From NCBI RefSeq assembly GCF_020520425.1, contig NC_079491.1, forward strand, positions 46,428,027-46,492,026: DNA of 64,000 nt, read 5' to 3'. The notes beneath the pieces are model-generated. The model was given only the letters and a program-made list of their open reading frames with translations. It did not search any database and was not told the origin of the DNA. Source of the stretch: Spinacia oleracea. Its lineage: Eukaryota > Streptophyta > Magnoliopsida > Caryophyllales > Amaranthaceae. Shown here in pieces: positions 11,161-22,825 of this stretch. The first letter of the stretch is position 1; the number at the start of each line of letters is the position of its first letter. A program made the translations under genes and the position numbers.

Positions 11161-11880
11161 ATGTTATATTTCGAAATGAATGTTCCTCCTACTGATATGA
11201 TTTGTTTAACTTGTTGAATGTTATACTTCGAAATGGAGTGTACCTTGATGGCGTTCATTTTCTCTAAAGCTATTAGTCATATCAGTTTATTATGGATTGC
11301 TACGCTTCACAGTAAAGTGCCCATACGGCATTTAATTTCTTTACAGCTACTGATCACATCCATACACTTCGTTTACGGCTACTGATCTCATTTTTATACT
11401 TCGTTGAATGCTATGCTTCACAATGGAGTGCCTCTTAAAGGCATTTATTTTTTCCCAAAGTTACTAATTACATCAACATTATTATGGACTGCTACGCTTC
11501 ACAGTAAAGTGCCCATACGGCATTTATTTTCTTTACTGTTACTGATCACATCCATACACTTCGTTGAATGCTACGCTTCACAATGGAGTGCCCCTTAACG
11601 GCATTTATTTTCTCCAAAGTTACTAATCACATCAACTTATTATGGACTGCTACGCTTCACAGTAAAGTGCCCAAACGGCATTTATTTTCTTTACTGTTAC
11701 TGATCACATCCATACACTTCGTTGAATGCTACGCTTCACAATGGAGTGCCCCTTAACGGCATTTATTTTCTCCAAAGTTACTAATCACATCAACTTATTA
11801 TGGACTGCTACGCTTCGCAGTAAAGTGCCCAAACGTCATTTATTTTCTTTACTGTTACTGATCACATCCATACATTACCT
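11160..11880. repeat. tandem array, about 160 bp unit
   Basis: Four to five copies of a 158-164 bp unit. Each unit is itself two related halves: TGCTACGCTTCACAATGGAG...CATTTATTTTCTCC and TGCTACGCTTCACAGTAAAG...CATTTATTTTCTTTAC. The last three units are nearly identical, the first ones more diverged. It lies between the integrase stop (12033) and the end of the antisense gene. Confidence 0.88.
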
Positions 11881-12032
11881 TTGCGTGTTGATTTATGCAG
11901 CGTTTGTTTTTTGCTTTTTTCTTCCTTCATTTATGGACTGGTCGTATTTGAGGACCGCCCTAATTATACATAACAGCAAAATGCAGACTGCTATTGCAAT
12001 CAGTCTGCTCATACATCATCATTACAGTTTTT

Positions 12033-14996
12033 TCAAACATAGTACTTTCTCAGAGTACTGGCGTTCCAGGAGTTTTTGAGCGCGGTACCATCCATTTGCA
12101 TTAACCGGTATGATCCAGGAACAATTTCCTCCCATATCTGGTATGGTCCTTCCCAATTGGCTGTCAGCTTTCCTTGAGCATTTCCTTTTCCTGTTGCCGC
12201 CGTTCTCCGCAGTACCAGGTCTCCTACTCCTAGAGGTCGGTGTTTCACTTTCTTGTTGTGTGCTCTGCTCATTCTGCTTTTGTATGCTGCCGAACTGATT
12301 TCTGCTTTCATGCGGATTTTTGGCATGAAATCCAACTGATGTCGCAGCAGCTGATCGTTTCTCTCCTCATCGTAATGCTGGATTCGCATGGTTGGCAGAG
12401 CCATTTCTGCCGGTATGACAGCCTCAGACCCGAAGCTTAACTTAAATGGACTCTCGCCGGTAGCCTCCTTGATAGCAGTTCTGTTGCACCACAGAATTTC
12501 TGGCATAAGATCTGCCCATTTGCCTTTACAGTCTTCTAGCTTCTTTTTCAGTGCAGCCAGGATTTGCTTATTCGCCGCCTCTGCTTGCCCATTGCTCTGT
12601 GGGTGACATACTGACGAGTGAGCTAACTTTACTCTGTATAATCCCAGGAAGCATTGTATGGGTGCACAATCAAACTGTGATCCATGATCAAAAACTATTG
12701 CCTGCGGCAGCCCGAATCTTGTTATTATATTTTTCCATATGAACTTTTTCACCTGGTTTGCCGTTATTTTTGCTACCGGCTCTGCTTCTATCCACTTGGT
12801 GAAATAGTCCACTGCTACTATTAAGAACTTGCGTCCTCCAGCCGCCATTGGGAATGGTCCAACAATATCCATTCCCCATTGTGCGAATGGGATTGGGTTC
12901 AGAACGGGCATCAAATCATTGGCTGGCAAGTTTATCACAGCTGAAAACTTTTGACATTTCTCGCACTTTTTTACATAAGCTCGACAATCTTCTAACATTG
13001 TTGGCCAGTAATAGCCTTGCCTTTGACAGATGATGGTAAGGGGTTTTCCACCGGCATGGTTCCCACATGTTCCTTCGTGCATCTCTTCGATCAGCCTTGC
13101 TGACTCGAATGCTGTCAGGCACCTTAAGAATGGCAGGCTAAATGACTTTTTGTACAACCGTCCCCACAGGATGATGTACCAAACCGCGTCCCTTTTTGTC
13201 TTTTTGGCTTCTGCCAAATCTGCTGGTAGGGCTCCAGTCTGTATGTATGTTTGGATATTATCGTACCATTCTGAGGTAGTTGTGATGGCCATGACCCGTA
13301 TTACCTCCGACTCCGTACTTCGCTTATTCATGACTTCCATCATGACTGTTCTTTTCAAGTCGGCGACATTTGAACTTGCTAACTTTGATAGTGCGTCTGC
13401 CAGTGTGTTTTCTGCTCGGGGTACCAGATTAATGCTGAATTTCTCTAGCTGAGCCGACACTGACCTCAACTTCTCCAGGTATTTGACCATTGAAGGTTCT
13501 TTGGCCTCATATTCTCCGCTGAATTGACTTGCTACCAGCTGGGAGTCTGTTGTCAGTATTACTCTTTTGGCATCTGCTGCGAGGCACATTTGGATGCCGG
13601 CAATTGCTGCCTCGTATTCTGCCTCGTTATTTGACGCGTTGAACATAAACTTTATAGCATACTCAAAAATGTCTCCTGTTGGCGATTTCATGATTATTCC
13701 AGCCCCACTGCCTGTCTGTGCAGTTGAACCATCCACTGACACATCCCATACTTCAGCTTGTACTTCATCTTCTTGGTATGACGCTTCACCTATGAAGTCC
13801 ACCAATGCCTGGGCTTTGATTGCAGTTCTTGGCCGGAATTCCAAGTCAAACTCGGACAACTCTATTGCCCATTTTAGCAACCGGCCTGATGTATCTAGCT
13901 TGCTGATGGCTTTTTCGAGAGGAAAGTTTGTTAGCACTTCGATTGTATGCGCATCAAAGTATGGTCTTAACTTTCTAGCCGCGATGAGGACTGCATATGC
14001 CATTTTTTCCACCAACGTGTATCTTGTTTCTGGGCCGTTTAGCACATGGCTCACAAAATATACCGGCTGCTGCCCTTTGTTTTCTGTTTCGGCTACCAGT
14101 ACTGCTGCAACTGTTTTTGGCGACGCCGATATGTACAATTGTAATTTGCCGCCCTCTTTTGCCCTTGCTATTGTTGGCAGGTTCTTTAGGTGACTTTTTA
14201 GAGCTTCAAAAGCCTCTTGCTCTGCCGGCCCCCATTTGAACTTCTTGTTTTGCCTCAAGGTTGTGAAGAAAGGCATTTGCTTATCTGCCGACTTGCTCAC
14301 AAATCTGTTTAAGGCGGCCATTTTTCCTGTCAACCGCTGTATGTCTTTTAGGCTTTTGGGTTGCGGCAGACTGATGATTGCATCTACTTTTTCAGGGTTA
14401 GCGTCTATGCCACGCTCGCTGACCAAGAAACCCAGGAATTTTCCCGACCTTACTCCGAAGACGCATTTTTTTGGGTTTAATTTCATCCTGTATTTTCTCA
14501 AAGTTTCAAAAGTTTCTCGGAGGTCGCTAACATGATCCTCCTCCTTCCGGCTTTTTACGATAGAGTCATCTACATAGACCTCCACGTTTCTGCCTTTTTG
14601 GTCGGCAAACACCTTGTCGACCAGCCTTTGATACGTTGCCCCTGCATTTTTTAACCCGAATGGCATTGCCTTATAACAGAAAACTCCTGCATCCGTGATA
14701 AAGGCCGCCTTCTTCCTGTCTGATTTATGCAGGCTGACCTGATGATACCCTGAGAAAGCATCTATGAAACTGAGCATTGCATGGCCGCTAGTAGAGTCTA
14801 CCAGCCTATCAATCCGTGGTAGTGGGTAGAAATCTTTCGGACATGCCCTGTTAAGGTTGGTGAAATCTACGCACATTCTCCATGACCCACTTGACTTTTT
14901 TACCATTACTACATTTGCCAACCATTCAGGGTAGTCACATGGCTCAATAAAACCTGCCGCCAGCAGTTTATCCACCCCTTCTTGTATTGATGCCAT
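12033..14996 (-). CDS. Tat element pol: reverse transcriptase, two RNase H domains, integrase
   Basis: 987 residues from the first ATG in this frame; the true start lies upstream across a frameshift near 15000. RT: catalytic YVDD at residues 141-144, with the FSGYHQ and MPFGLKNAGATYQ motifs. A degenerate first RNase H-like domain follows (about 285-400, YISASPKTVAAVLV). Then comes a second, complete RNase H with D422, E458, D484 and D534, the archaeal-type domain typical of Tat elements. Integrase: HHCC zinc finger (H640, H647, C678, C681) and catalytic D710, D770 and E806. The residue after D770 is His where Asn is usual. The chain ends in LRKYYV, the normal end of this group. The frame is uninterrupted over its whole length, so the enzymatic core is complete even though upstream parts are broken. 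Confidence 0.92.
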   Translation of the reverse strand: MASIQEGVDKLLAAGFIEPCDYPEWLANVVMVKKSSGSWRMCVDFTNLNRACPKDFYPLPRIDRLVDSTSGHAMLSFIDAFSGYHQVSLHKSDRKKAAFITDAGVFCYKAMPFGLKNAGATYQRLVDKVFADQKGRNVEVYVDDSIVKSRKEEDHVSDLRETFETLRKYRMKLNPKKCVFGVRSGKFLGFLVSERGIDANPEKVDAIISLPQPKSLKDIQRLTGKMAALNRFVSKSADKQMPFFTTLRQNKKFKWGPAEQEAFEALKSHLKNLPTIARAKEGGKLQLYISASPKTVAAVLVAETENKGQQPVYFVSHVLNGPETRYTLVEKMAYAVLIAARKLRPYFDAHTIEVLTNFPLEKAISKLDTSGRLLKWAIELSEFDLEFRPRTAIKAQALVDFIGEASYQEDEVQAEVWDVSVDGSTAQTGSGAGIIMKSPTGDIFEYAIKFMFNASNNEAEYEAAIAGIQMCLAADAKRVILTTDSQLVASQFSGEYEAKEPSMVKYLEKLRSVSAQLEKFSINLVPRAENTLADALSKLASSNVADLKRTVMMEVMNKRSTESEVIRVMAITTTSEWYDNIQTYIQTGALPADLAEAKKTKRDAVWYIILWGRLYKKSFSLPFLRCLTAFESARLIEEMHEGTCGNHAGGKPLTIICQRQGYYWPTMLEDCRAYVKKCEKCQKFSAVINLPANDLMPVLNPIPFAQWGMDIVGPFPMAAGGRKFLIVAVDYFTKWIEAEPVAKITANQVKKFIWKNIITRFGLPQAIVFDHGSQFDCAPIQCFLGLYRVKLAHSSVCHPQSNGQAEAANKQILAALKKKLEDCKGKWADLMPEILWCNRTAIKEATGESPFKLSFGSEAVIPAEMALPTMRIQHYDEERNDQLLRHQLDFMPKIRMKAEISSAAYKSRMSRAHNKKVKHRPLGVGDLVLRRTAATGKGNAQGKLTANWEGPYQIWEEIVPGSYRLMQMDGTALKNSWNASTLRKYYV

Positions 14997-16039
14997 TTTT
15001 CCGTGGAGAAATTACGTTTTTTCTGCCGTACAGGCCTAACATTTCTGTCGGCGTTTAACCGGTGGACCATTATCTCTGGATCGATACCAGGCATCTCATC
15101 CGCCGAGAATGCGAAGATGTCCGCGTGCTCCCTCAACAAGCTTATGAGGTTGACCTTCATGTCACTCCCCATTTCTGTACCGATCACGACTGTTCTATCC
15201 ATGTTTCCAACCTCCAGCTCGATATTTTCTGTCAGACCATCTGGCATTGGTCTTGGTGCTGATACCGGCCTCTCATCAAAGTGTTCCATGTTCAGGTCGG
15301 TTCGACCCCTTTTTGTGCAGCTCTTCTTTTTTGGCAGTTGTTCTTGTCTTGCCGGCTTAGTAGTCAAGTGTACCTCTTGCCTTGCCGTCTCAGTAGTCAA
15401 GTTTACTTCTGGGACCATTCTTCCCGGTGTTCTCAAAGCAGTCAAGTAACAGGATCTTGCCGCCAACTGACTTCCCCTTATCTTTGCCGGCCTTTCCAGG
15501 TTCGACATATATATCATTGTCAAGTGATAGGTGGAGACTACCGCCTGCACGTCATGTATGAATGGGCGACCGATGATCACATTGTAGGCCGCTGGTACTT
15601 TAATGATTAGGAAATCCACCATGAGATCTCGCATTTCAGATCCTTCTCCGATTTTCACCGGAAGCCGTATACTACCCTCTGGGTACACTGTAGATCCTGA
15701 GAAACCGATTACTGGGTAGTTCACCCTTTGAAGCTCGTCCTCTGGTATGTGCAATTGTTTGAAGGCTTCCCAGAAGATGATGTTTGCTGAGCTGCCGCCG
15801 TCTACCAGTACTCTGTTCACATCGGCATTTGCTATATCGATTGTAAGAACTAGCGGGTCATCATGCGGGAAAATGATGCCTCTGCAATCCGATTCCGAGA
15901 ACTTCATCACTGGTATGCTGGGTGGGTTAGGCCACACTCTTGTGTTATGATAGTTTACCATGTGCCTGCGTTCCTCCAAGCTTCTACTGGCGCTGCTTAT
16001 TGTCCCTCCGTGGACTGGACCACCAGAAATTACATACAC
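14909..16039 (-). pseudogene. Tat element protease region, frameshifted into RT
   Basis: The open frame holds an aspartic protease core, LVDGGSSANII, where Tat elements have this D-G-G version of the active site, followed by VIIGRPF. After it comes a basic linker and a segment leading into RT. The frame then runs past the start of RT in the wrong phase, so a one-base indel in the A run at 15000 (plus-strand T run) separates it from the 12033-14996 frame. This frame is the same as that of the gag pieces at 16115-16387 and 16490-17137. It is non-functional unless corrected or frameshifted. Confidence 0.8.
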
Positions 16040-17325
16040 GGGTGGTTTTTTCCCGCCATCCCTCTGTTCTGCTCTGGCACTGGTTTCCGGCTGTTTTTGC
16101 TCGACTCTAGGTGGCTAATATGGCTGCTCGATTCTAGGGTATTGTTGTTGATTTTGCTGTTGTGGCCGGTATGAATTGGTAGGGTTTCCCCCCACCGAGT
16201 TGTTGTTACCATTTCCTTGCCTCGCCCTATACTGTGAAAAATACCCCTTTCTGACCATATCCTCAATGTTGTCTTTGAGGTCTCTGCAGTCCTCTGTTAG
16301 GTGGCCGTGCTCATTATGGAAGTCACATAATTTCTTGACATTCCTTTCCCTACTCTGCATTGGTGGCGGCCTTCTCCAGCCGTCCATCTTGTTGTTTATG
16401 TTATAAATTGCCGTCCGCGGTGTGTTCAGCGGAGTGTAATTATCAAAGAGTCCTCTGGACTCCCTTCTGTCTTGCCGGCTTCTCTGCCCCTATGGATTGG
16501 CATTTCTGTTATTCTGGTTTCTCTGGCTTGCCCCTTGCTGATTATTGCTCTGATGAAAATTGTTTCCTCCTTTTCCCGCCTGCGGGTTATAGCCTGGATT
16601 GTACCTGACATTTCCGCCGGTTGCCACTACCACATTGGAGATCTTCATCATTTCATCCCCCCTGATGTACTCATTGGCCTTGTGCAGGACGTCACCCAGA
16701 TTGGTGTATGACTTCCGGCTGAGATACTTCTTGAATTCGCACTCTTGCATTCCCCTCATCAGAGCCAGAACAGCAACCTCCTGCTGCAAATTGGGAATAG
16801 TGATTGATTCGTTGTTAAAGCGGGTGAGATAATCTCTTAACGGCTCTCTATCTCTTTGAGCGAACGACATCAACTCTCCCGACGATTTCTTTCTCTTCTG
16901 TTTGCTCACAAATCGTGACAAAAACGACGCCTGCAGCTGTCGGAAACTGTATATGGAGTGTGCCTCTATGCCCTTATACCAGCTCGCTGCAACTCCTAAG
17001 AGTGTGGATGGGAATACTTTGCACCACATGGCATCAGAATCTGTGTACAGCATCATGTGCTGTTCGAATGTGGTGCAGTGATCCTCCGGATCCGTCGTCC
17101 CATCGTATCTCCCTGTCGGGATTTTTATCCTTTCCATCCTTTCTTCTAGGATTTCTCGGCACAGAGGAGAATCCTTTGGCTGGATTGTCTGCCGTCTAGC
17201 TATCTGTAGAACCGGCGCTCTTCGCTCATATTCCGCGATTGGGACTTGCTCTGTTTCAGGCCATTCTGTTTCCGCCGGATCCGAGCGCTTTCTTTTTTCC
17301 GGGGTGTTTTCTTGATTCAGGGCGG
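16040..17325 (-). pseudogene. Tat element gag, central and C-terminal part, with two in-frame TAG stops
   Basis: One reading frame runs from about 17325 to the protease but is cut by TAG at 16490-16492 and at 16115-16117. The part before the first stop has the retrotransposon gag fold signature (RYDGTTDPEDH, then SWYKGIEAHSIYSFRQLQ, then SRFVSKQKRKKSS). Between the stops is a zinc-knuckle-like CDFHNEHGHLTEDC, typical of Tat gag, with Gln/Asn-rich flanks. Both stops are the same codon and the frame stays open and element-like on each side. They look like point mutations. Confidence 0.8.
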
Positions 17326-17757
17326 TTAGGAGATCCCTAACAGGTAACTGGGAACCGCCGACCTGGTCTTTCTTAGACTGCCGACTGACCCTAGCTGCTG
17401 CGAGGCTGGTAGCTCTGACAAAGCGGCCATCACCGCTGACAGTGTTTTCAATTGCTCTCCCGTGAATACTTCCGACAGGGGAGACAGGCGCTCCTGCAGC
17501 GTCTGCTCCAGCGGAGTTTTCGGTTGCTCTCTGGCAGGGCTTTCTATTTCTAACTCATCATCGTCCTCCACTGTGAATTCCTTTTGTGCCGGTATCGAGG
17601 TGTTTTTTGTTGCTGGGCTTATAACTGATTGTGCTTGTGATGGATGGGCGGGGTTTAGAAGGGAGGGTTGGAACTTGGAGGTTGTCGCCGGTTGCGGGGT
17701 TGTTGCTTTTTCTTGACTTTTCTTTGATTTTTTACCATCTTTCTGTGAGAAATCCAT
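17326..17757 (-). pseudogene. Tat element gag, N-terminal part
   Basis: Starts at ATG 17757, about 50 bp inside the 5' LTR, which is the expected gag start. It encodes a Lys-rich N terminus and a Pro/Thr/Ser-rich region with an acidic patch (EDDDELEIE). The frame then breaks near 17330, where the homologous continuation moves to the frame of 16490-17137. No upstream ATG competes. Confidence 0.7.
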
Positions 17758-17790
17758 GCTGACTGTTCTACCGTTTCAAGGGATAAGGTC

Positions 17791-17809
17791 CCCTCCTTCT
17801 AGCGCCAAT
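17791..17809 (-). promoter_or_regulatory. primer-binding site of the Tat element
   Basis: Next to the right (5') LTR the minus strand reads ATTGGCGCTAGAAGG. A TTGGCGC-type start is common at the primer-binding site of Tat-lineage elements. I did not match it to a specific tRNA. Confidence 0.55.
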
Positions 17810-18274
17810 TGTTCCGGGTGTGGAATGAGAACATCTGACTGTGGGATACTGGATTCCTGTCGTGAGCCGGTTGGTATCTGCACAACAGAATGGATTAACT
17901 AGCCTCGGGGGTGGTTCGAGGATCCCCCCTCCGATGCTTAAGTAAGATTACTGAGAGATTAAGAGATGATTAAGAGATGTTTAGAGAGTAAGAAAGAAGT
18001 GTGTTTAAGTGTTTGTGTACCTCATATCAATAAATGAGGTGCTCCTTATATAGACCAATCCAAGGGTACGATCTGGTAGGTCCCTTGTGGTTAGATAGCG
18101 ACCTGTTGATAGTGACCCTTGGTTGGTTGTCTTCATGATAATGCCGGAAGGGGCCTTGCAAATAATGCCGGTAGAGAATATTTACCTAAGATGACCAGAT
18201 TACCTGCAGGTTAAGTTTACATACGGGGAGTTCTGCCGGTACCAGGTCGTGGTGCCGGTAGGACACCCCGTACA
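17810..18274 (-). repeat. 5' LTR of the Tat element (right copy)
   Basis: 465 bp, TGTTCCGGGTGT to GACACCCCGTACA. Its minus-strand TATA box (about 18044-18054) would drive gag-pol transcription. It is followed by CCAGC at 18275-18279. Confidence 0.93.
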
Positions 18275-20005
18275 CCAGCGTTAGCGCTTGCTTCAGTTTT
18301 TGTTATTTAAGCGATTAAAAGGTTAAATAAACATTATTAGATGAACAAATATATCATATTTAATGGATGATTCGTGCATTAGTGAAATCCCTACAAAATA
18401 CAATGAGTTAATAGAAATTAATATGTACATTAAATACACAAATCATCCATCAAACCCTATGAAAAACAAGTTAGTAATGACATGATTAATCAATATTGTA
18501 CCTACACATTAATACGCGAGTTAAACGATTCAAATATCGTAAATACAAATCAGATGAATGGAATGAAAATGACAATAAGGAAATAAAATGAATTTAGGTA
18601 AGGCTCCTCATAATTATTACCAAGGTTGTTTGGGTCTTAGGGATTTACGAGCCTTTAATAGGGCACACTCACGTAAGGTCGAATTGTGATTAAATTTGAT
18701 GAGCGATTATGAAATGGTTAATGTAGTTTTTAGCATGTAACTAGTTTTTGATCTCGGGCGATGTCCTGGGTCATTACATGAAAACCCATATTTATTCCAT
18801 TACATACAAAGAACGTGATTAAATGCGTATTTTTTTTCTTTCTTCACTATTTTGTCATTTGTTATATTTTGTTTGGAAAGAAAGAAATCAAATATGACAT
18901 ATAGGTTGGTTGATAAGTCTTTATTGTTGAAACTTAAGGTCGAGGGTTCGAGTCTTACATAAACAATATTTCTATTTTTTTATTGTTTGTAAATGAATGG
19001 AGTACCACCCTTTAAGAAGGAAGAGGGAGAGCGTCACGTGGAAGATGAACTTGATTGTAAACGTCTTTTAATATATAGTATAGATAGATAGATAGATAGA
19101 TAGACTAGTCTTATATGCACACGATGCGTGCGAGAGTATACATATAAAAATTAAAATCGTGTTATTACAATTAATCATTACAAACAATTTGCAAGAAGAA
19201 AAAAAATTATTCAAAAAATTCATCTGAAAAAAAATTAGATATCATCAATCTCAAAGTAACAATACACCTTTAGCAAAAAATAAAAAAAGTACACTATAAA
19301 GTCTTATGACTTATGAACAAACTAATTTAAAGTAACACGATTCTTTAAATATTGTATGGAAAAAAACAAAGTCTTACAATATTAAACTTTAGTCTTTTAA
19401 CTCTTTTGCGCATAACTTCAAAATTATAACCAAAACCAAAAAATAATAGTAGGCAATCTTGAGATACTGCAGAATCGAACCCCGCCTGTAAATGTGGTTC
19501 AACCTAGAACCCCGCCTGCAGTCATCTCAACCACCTCAAAGTCTTCCATGTGAGCATTTACCGTTGCGGCCTGGAATAAAATAGATTTGTCCTCACCAAA
19601 CTCATCCGCGTTCTCACCAACCTCCATCACCCATTAATGGCTACCCTCGCGCCATATTCAACCAAGTTCAGCACCCAAATTCCTTCCTTTGGCCCGCTCT
19701 GATTCGTGGGTATGTCGTACATGGGTTGTTTCATGGAGCTATAGTTTTATATGACTGTATGAAAAAAGATGGTGTTGAACCCAATTCTTTTATTTTCTGT
19801 ACTCTGTTTAAGGTTGTCACTTTTATTGGGGGTGTGGTTTTGGGTTGTCAGTTACATGGTGAAAGTAGGAGAGAATTAAGATGAGAGGGCATAGATTATA
19901 GGGCACGGCGAAAGCAGTAGAGAGAATCGTGCCCTAATCTGATATCATGAAAGAATGTAATTCATTGGATTATTTCATTAGGGGAATTAGGCTAATATAC
20001 TAACT
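18275..20005. other. AT-rich intergenic sequence
   Basis: No gene seen. It contains the right CCAGC duplication (18275-18279), a (TAGA)n microsatellite at 19079-19104, and two tRNA-like B-box motifs that may mark old SINEs: GGTTCGAGTCT near 18952 on the plus strand, and GGTTCGATTCT near 19470 on the minus strand. Confidence 0.4.
19079..19104. repeat. (TAGA)n microsatellite
   Basis: Six perfect TAGA repeats in AT-rich sequence. Confidence 0.9.
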
Positions 20006-22825
20006 GATACTGTAATACCCCGAATTTTTAAAACTCGATTAGTTATGCTTAATTATTTTTATTTAGCTTAAAATCGTTTTAAATCCTAATTTCGAACTTT
20101 ATTTTAATTAATGAAGTTTTATTTCGCTTGAAATTTGATATTGTTACACGATTTATTTTTCAGATTTTATAATTTAATTTCATATTTACGAGCTTAGGCT
20201 ACTTTTAAATATTAGTTATTTTGTAATTTATTTCGGCTTTTTAATAATTTCGAAACGTTCTTATTATATTCGAAAACTAAATTTATTTTCCGTTAACGAT
20301 ATTTTTATAAAGAATTATTTCAAAACTTAGTTTTAGTTAAGCATTTCTATTCTAATTAATTTCCTAAAATTAGAAACCTATTTTCAGAATTTTGGCCTAA
20401 TCTTGTGAAATTACAAAAATGCCCTTGAAAGAGAAAAGTTTCATTTCTCTTCTTCCTCCCCACGTATGTTTCTACTCCCTTTCCTTGAAATCTGTCTACA
20501 TTCATGCCTTGGAGACCAAGGAATTCTCCTTGTTCATCACTCTACATACTTACAAAACCCATTTCAATTTCAGAAACCAAATCAAAATTCAAATCCACTT
20601 TCCTTTGTTTTCCTGTGATTCAAACCACCACCAAAAACCACCGTGAACACCACCACTGTCAACCGCCACCCCCATTCTCTTTCACCTCCATCGTCAGCCA
20701 CCTCCACCACCATTTACCCGCCTCACCTCCGCCACCATCTCCGGCAAAACGCGACCCAACACACCCTTATTTTCGCTCCCTTCCCCGCAACCACTCACGC
20801 CCCTGTTCCTTCTTCCGTTTTCTTCCCTTGCGGCACCACCAGTGTAGCACCAACGCTCCCAACCATCCCCAGCCACCCAGACCACCATCGCCCTCCAGCA
20901 CCACCGCACCCACACCACCGGCTTCCATCTCCTCTCTCTCCTCCTTTCACGACACCCCTGCCCCCTCCCCTGTTTCTTCCCCTTTCTCTAACTCGCCGCA
21001 CCACCCCCATCGCGCTCCACCACCGCCCACCATCACCAACCTACACACCGATCACCGCCGCCCCAAAAACCCCGGTGCTCCGCCCAAAACCCCCAAAACT
21101 CTCCCTCACAAATCTCCCCTGCCTCTTCCTTCCTTCGCGCAACTCACCACTCATTCCTTCGCTGCTCCGCCGCCGAGAACCACCCACCATCACCGTCGCA
21201 TTAATCGACGCCACCCACCCAAGCCAGCCACCTCAATCTTCCCTCCTCCACTCCTCCCTTTTTCCTCTATTTCGCTCGTGCCCTTCCCAGAAAACCAAAA
21301 GCCAAAAATCAGATTTTAAACTTTGGTTTTCATTTTCTTTAAAACTCAATTTAAGGATTAGGCCAATTCAAATTGGGCCTTGGTGAGTTGAAAACTGAAT
21401 TGTTATTTTCAGATTTCTTAATTACTAATTTTCATGTTTTAACAAAGTTTTATCATATAATTATTTACTAATATATTATTTATTATTTTCAGGAAAGGCA
21501 AATAAATTTAATTATCGATTTAATTGAAATGAGTTACTAGATTGATTTATCAAGGACAATTTAAATAAAATTTTGCGTGAATCGATTTAGGAGAAAACAT
21601 ATATTTTTTCTCTAAAATTGTGTTTAATAATATTTTCAATTAAAATTATGAAATTATATATTTTCAACATTATTATTAGAAAATTCGTTATTTATAAAAT
21701 TTCGAAAATATTGAGTTAAATTATTTATCATTTCAATAACTAATTCAATTATTTAATATTTTGAAAGAAATTGGACTCGGAGCTCAGGACGAACGAACCA
21801 ACAAAAATCCTTATCGAAATCATGGAAGTGAGGTAACGGCTATTGCTAGTACCCGCAATCCCCTTATAAATATGATTTATGAAAATATAACGTTATGATT
21901 GAATTTATGAATTAAATGTTTTGACATGTTTTATGGATTGTGGGAATGAATTATGATTTGTTTGAATTATTCTTTATAATATGATTTGAGTGTTTTCTCA
22001 TAAAATGATATTTATATGATGCCATGAATGAAATGATGTTTTATGGATCCCAGGATCTAAATGATGTTTTATGATCTAAAAAGAGTTATGCTATTTCAAT
22101 TGAAATCAAGCCAAGGCTTAGTAAAAATACATAAAACATGATAAATGAAAGTGAAAGACATAGTTTGTCTGGCGGTATATAAACTACCATCTTCCTATCT
22201 ATCGGTCATGCATGCACCACGGACACCTGTCCACCCATGGATTATGAGTCCAAGCTCCCATGGTTATGAGCCCAGGCCCATGTTACAATGATGAGCCCAG
22301 GCTCTTATGGGCCCAGGCCCAGTGGAGAATTCCTTCACGGTTCGTACTTGCCGACAACTAGCATGTTAAATTGCAAAGTTTATGAATGAATTAAATATGA
22401 TGTTTTATTAAATGTTTTACTTATTCTATTCTCCCTGTGTTATTAAATAAAATGAGTTGAAATGAATTTACGTTGCTAGGGTAGTGGTTACTGAGTCTTC
22501 GGCTCACCATTTTGTTTTCTGTTTTAGGTACTGCGGGGAACAATGGACACGAGTAATGGCGAGGAACTTCACTTTATTAATATTCACCTAGTTTATGCTT
22601 AATGTTTTAATAGTTTAATTAAAGACTTTTAGTAATTTATGTACTTGTATTTTGGGAATATAAAGGATTATTATAATAATTTGGGTTTTGATAGCTTATG
22701 TTATGATAGTTGCCTTGTAATTTCCAAGAGGGAATTACGGCAGGTAATGTACCGACCAAATTAGGTTAATTCCGCTGCTAATTATGCTTTAATAAATGAA
22801 TTAGAGGTCGGGGTGTTACAGATAC
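20006..22825 (+). mobile_element. solo LTR, 2810 bp, with GATAC target duplication
   Basis: The LTR runs from TGTAATACCCCGA at 20011 to TCGGGGTGTTACA ending at 22820, an inverted terminal pair with TG...CA ends. GATAC precedes it (20006-20010) and follows it (22821-22825), so the insertion is complete with no internal region, as left by LTR-LTR recombination. It contains a C-rich, proline-coding stretch (20620-21310) followed by AT-rich sequence and a patch of GAGCCCAGGC-like repeats (22235-22325). Long LTRs with TGTAATACCCC ends occur in plant Ty3/gypsy chromoviruses; the lineage here is inferred. Orientation is inferred from the C-rich leader following an AT-rich promoter-like part. Confidence 0.88.
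22235..22325. repeat. short repeats of a GAGCCCAGGC motif inside the solo LTR
   Basis: Four to five degenerate copies of TTATGAGCCCAGGC-like sequence in about 90 bp. Confidence 0.6.

Larger units (their letters stand above)
5847..18274 (-). mobile_element. complete Ty3/gypsy Tat-lineage (Retand/Ogre-like) retrotransposon
   Basis: A 12.4 kb element bounded by two LTRs (5847-6313 and 17810-18274) and CCAGC duplications. Minus strand, 5' to 3': right LTR, primer-binding site, gag (broken), protease, reverse transcriptase, two RNase H-like domains, integrase (ending 12033), then a 5.7 kb extra region, polypurine tract and left LTR. The extra region holds a plus-strand gene (7652-10783) and two tandem arrays (6550-7045 and about 11160-11880). 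A second RNase H after the usual one, an extra ORF and 3' tandem repeats are known traits of the Tat lineage. The two LTRs show roughly eight substitutions plus a small indel over about 466 bp, so the insertion is fairly young. The gag-pol is disabled as it stands. Confidence 0.93.

Noticed and set aside
11404-12079. Three similar plus-strand ORFs
   Set aside because: Translation of the 160-bp tandem array, not genes.
18900-18975. A tRNA gene
   Set aside because: A B-box-like GGTTCGAGTCT is present but no cloverleaf could be drawn; an old SINE is more likely.
20504-21386. Two long proline-rich open frames in overlapping phases
   Set aside because: They lie inside a solo LTR in C-rich low-complexity sequence, open in several frames, with no domain.
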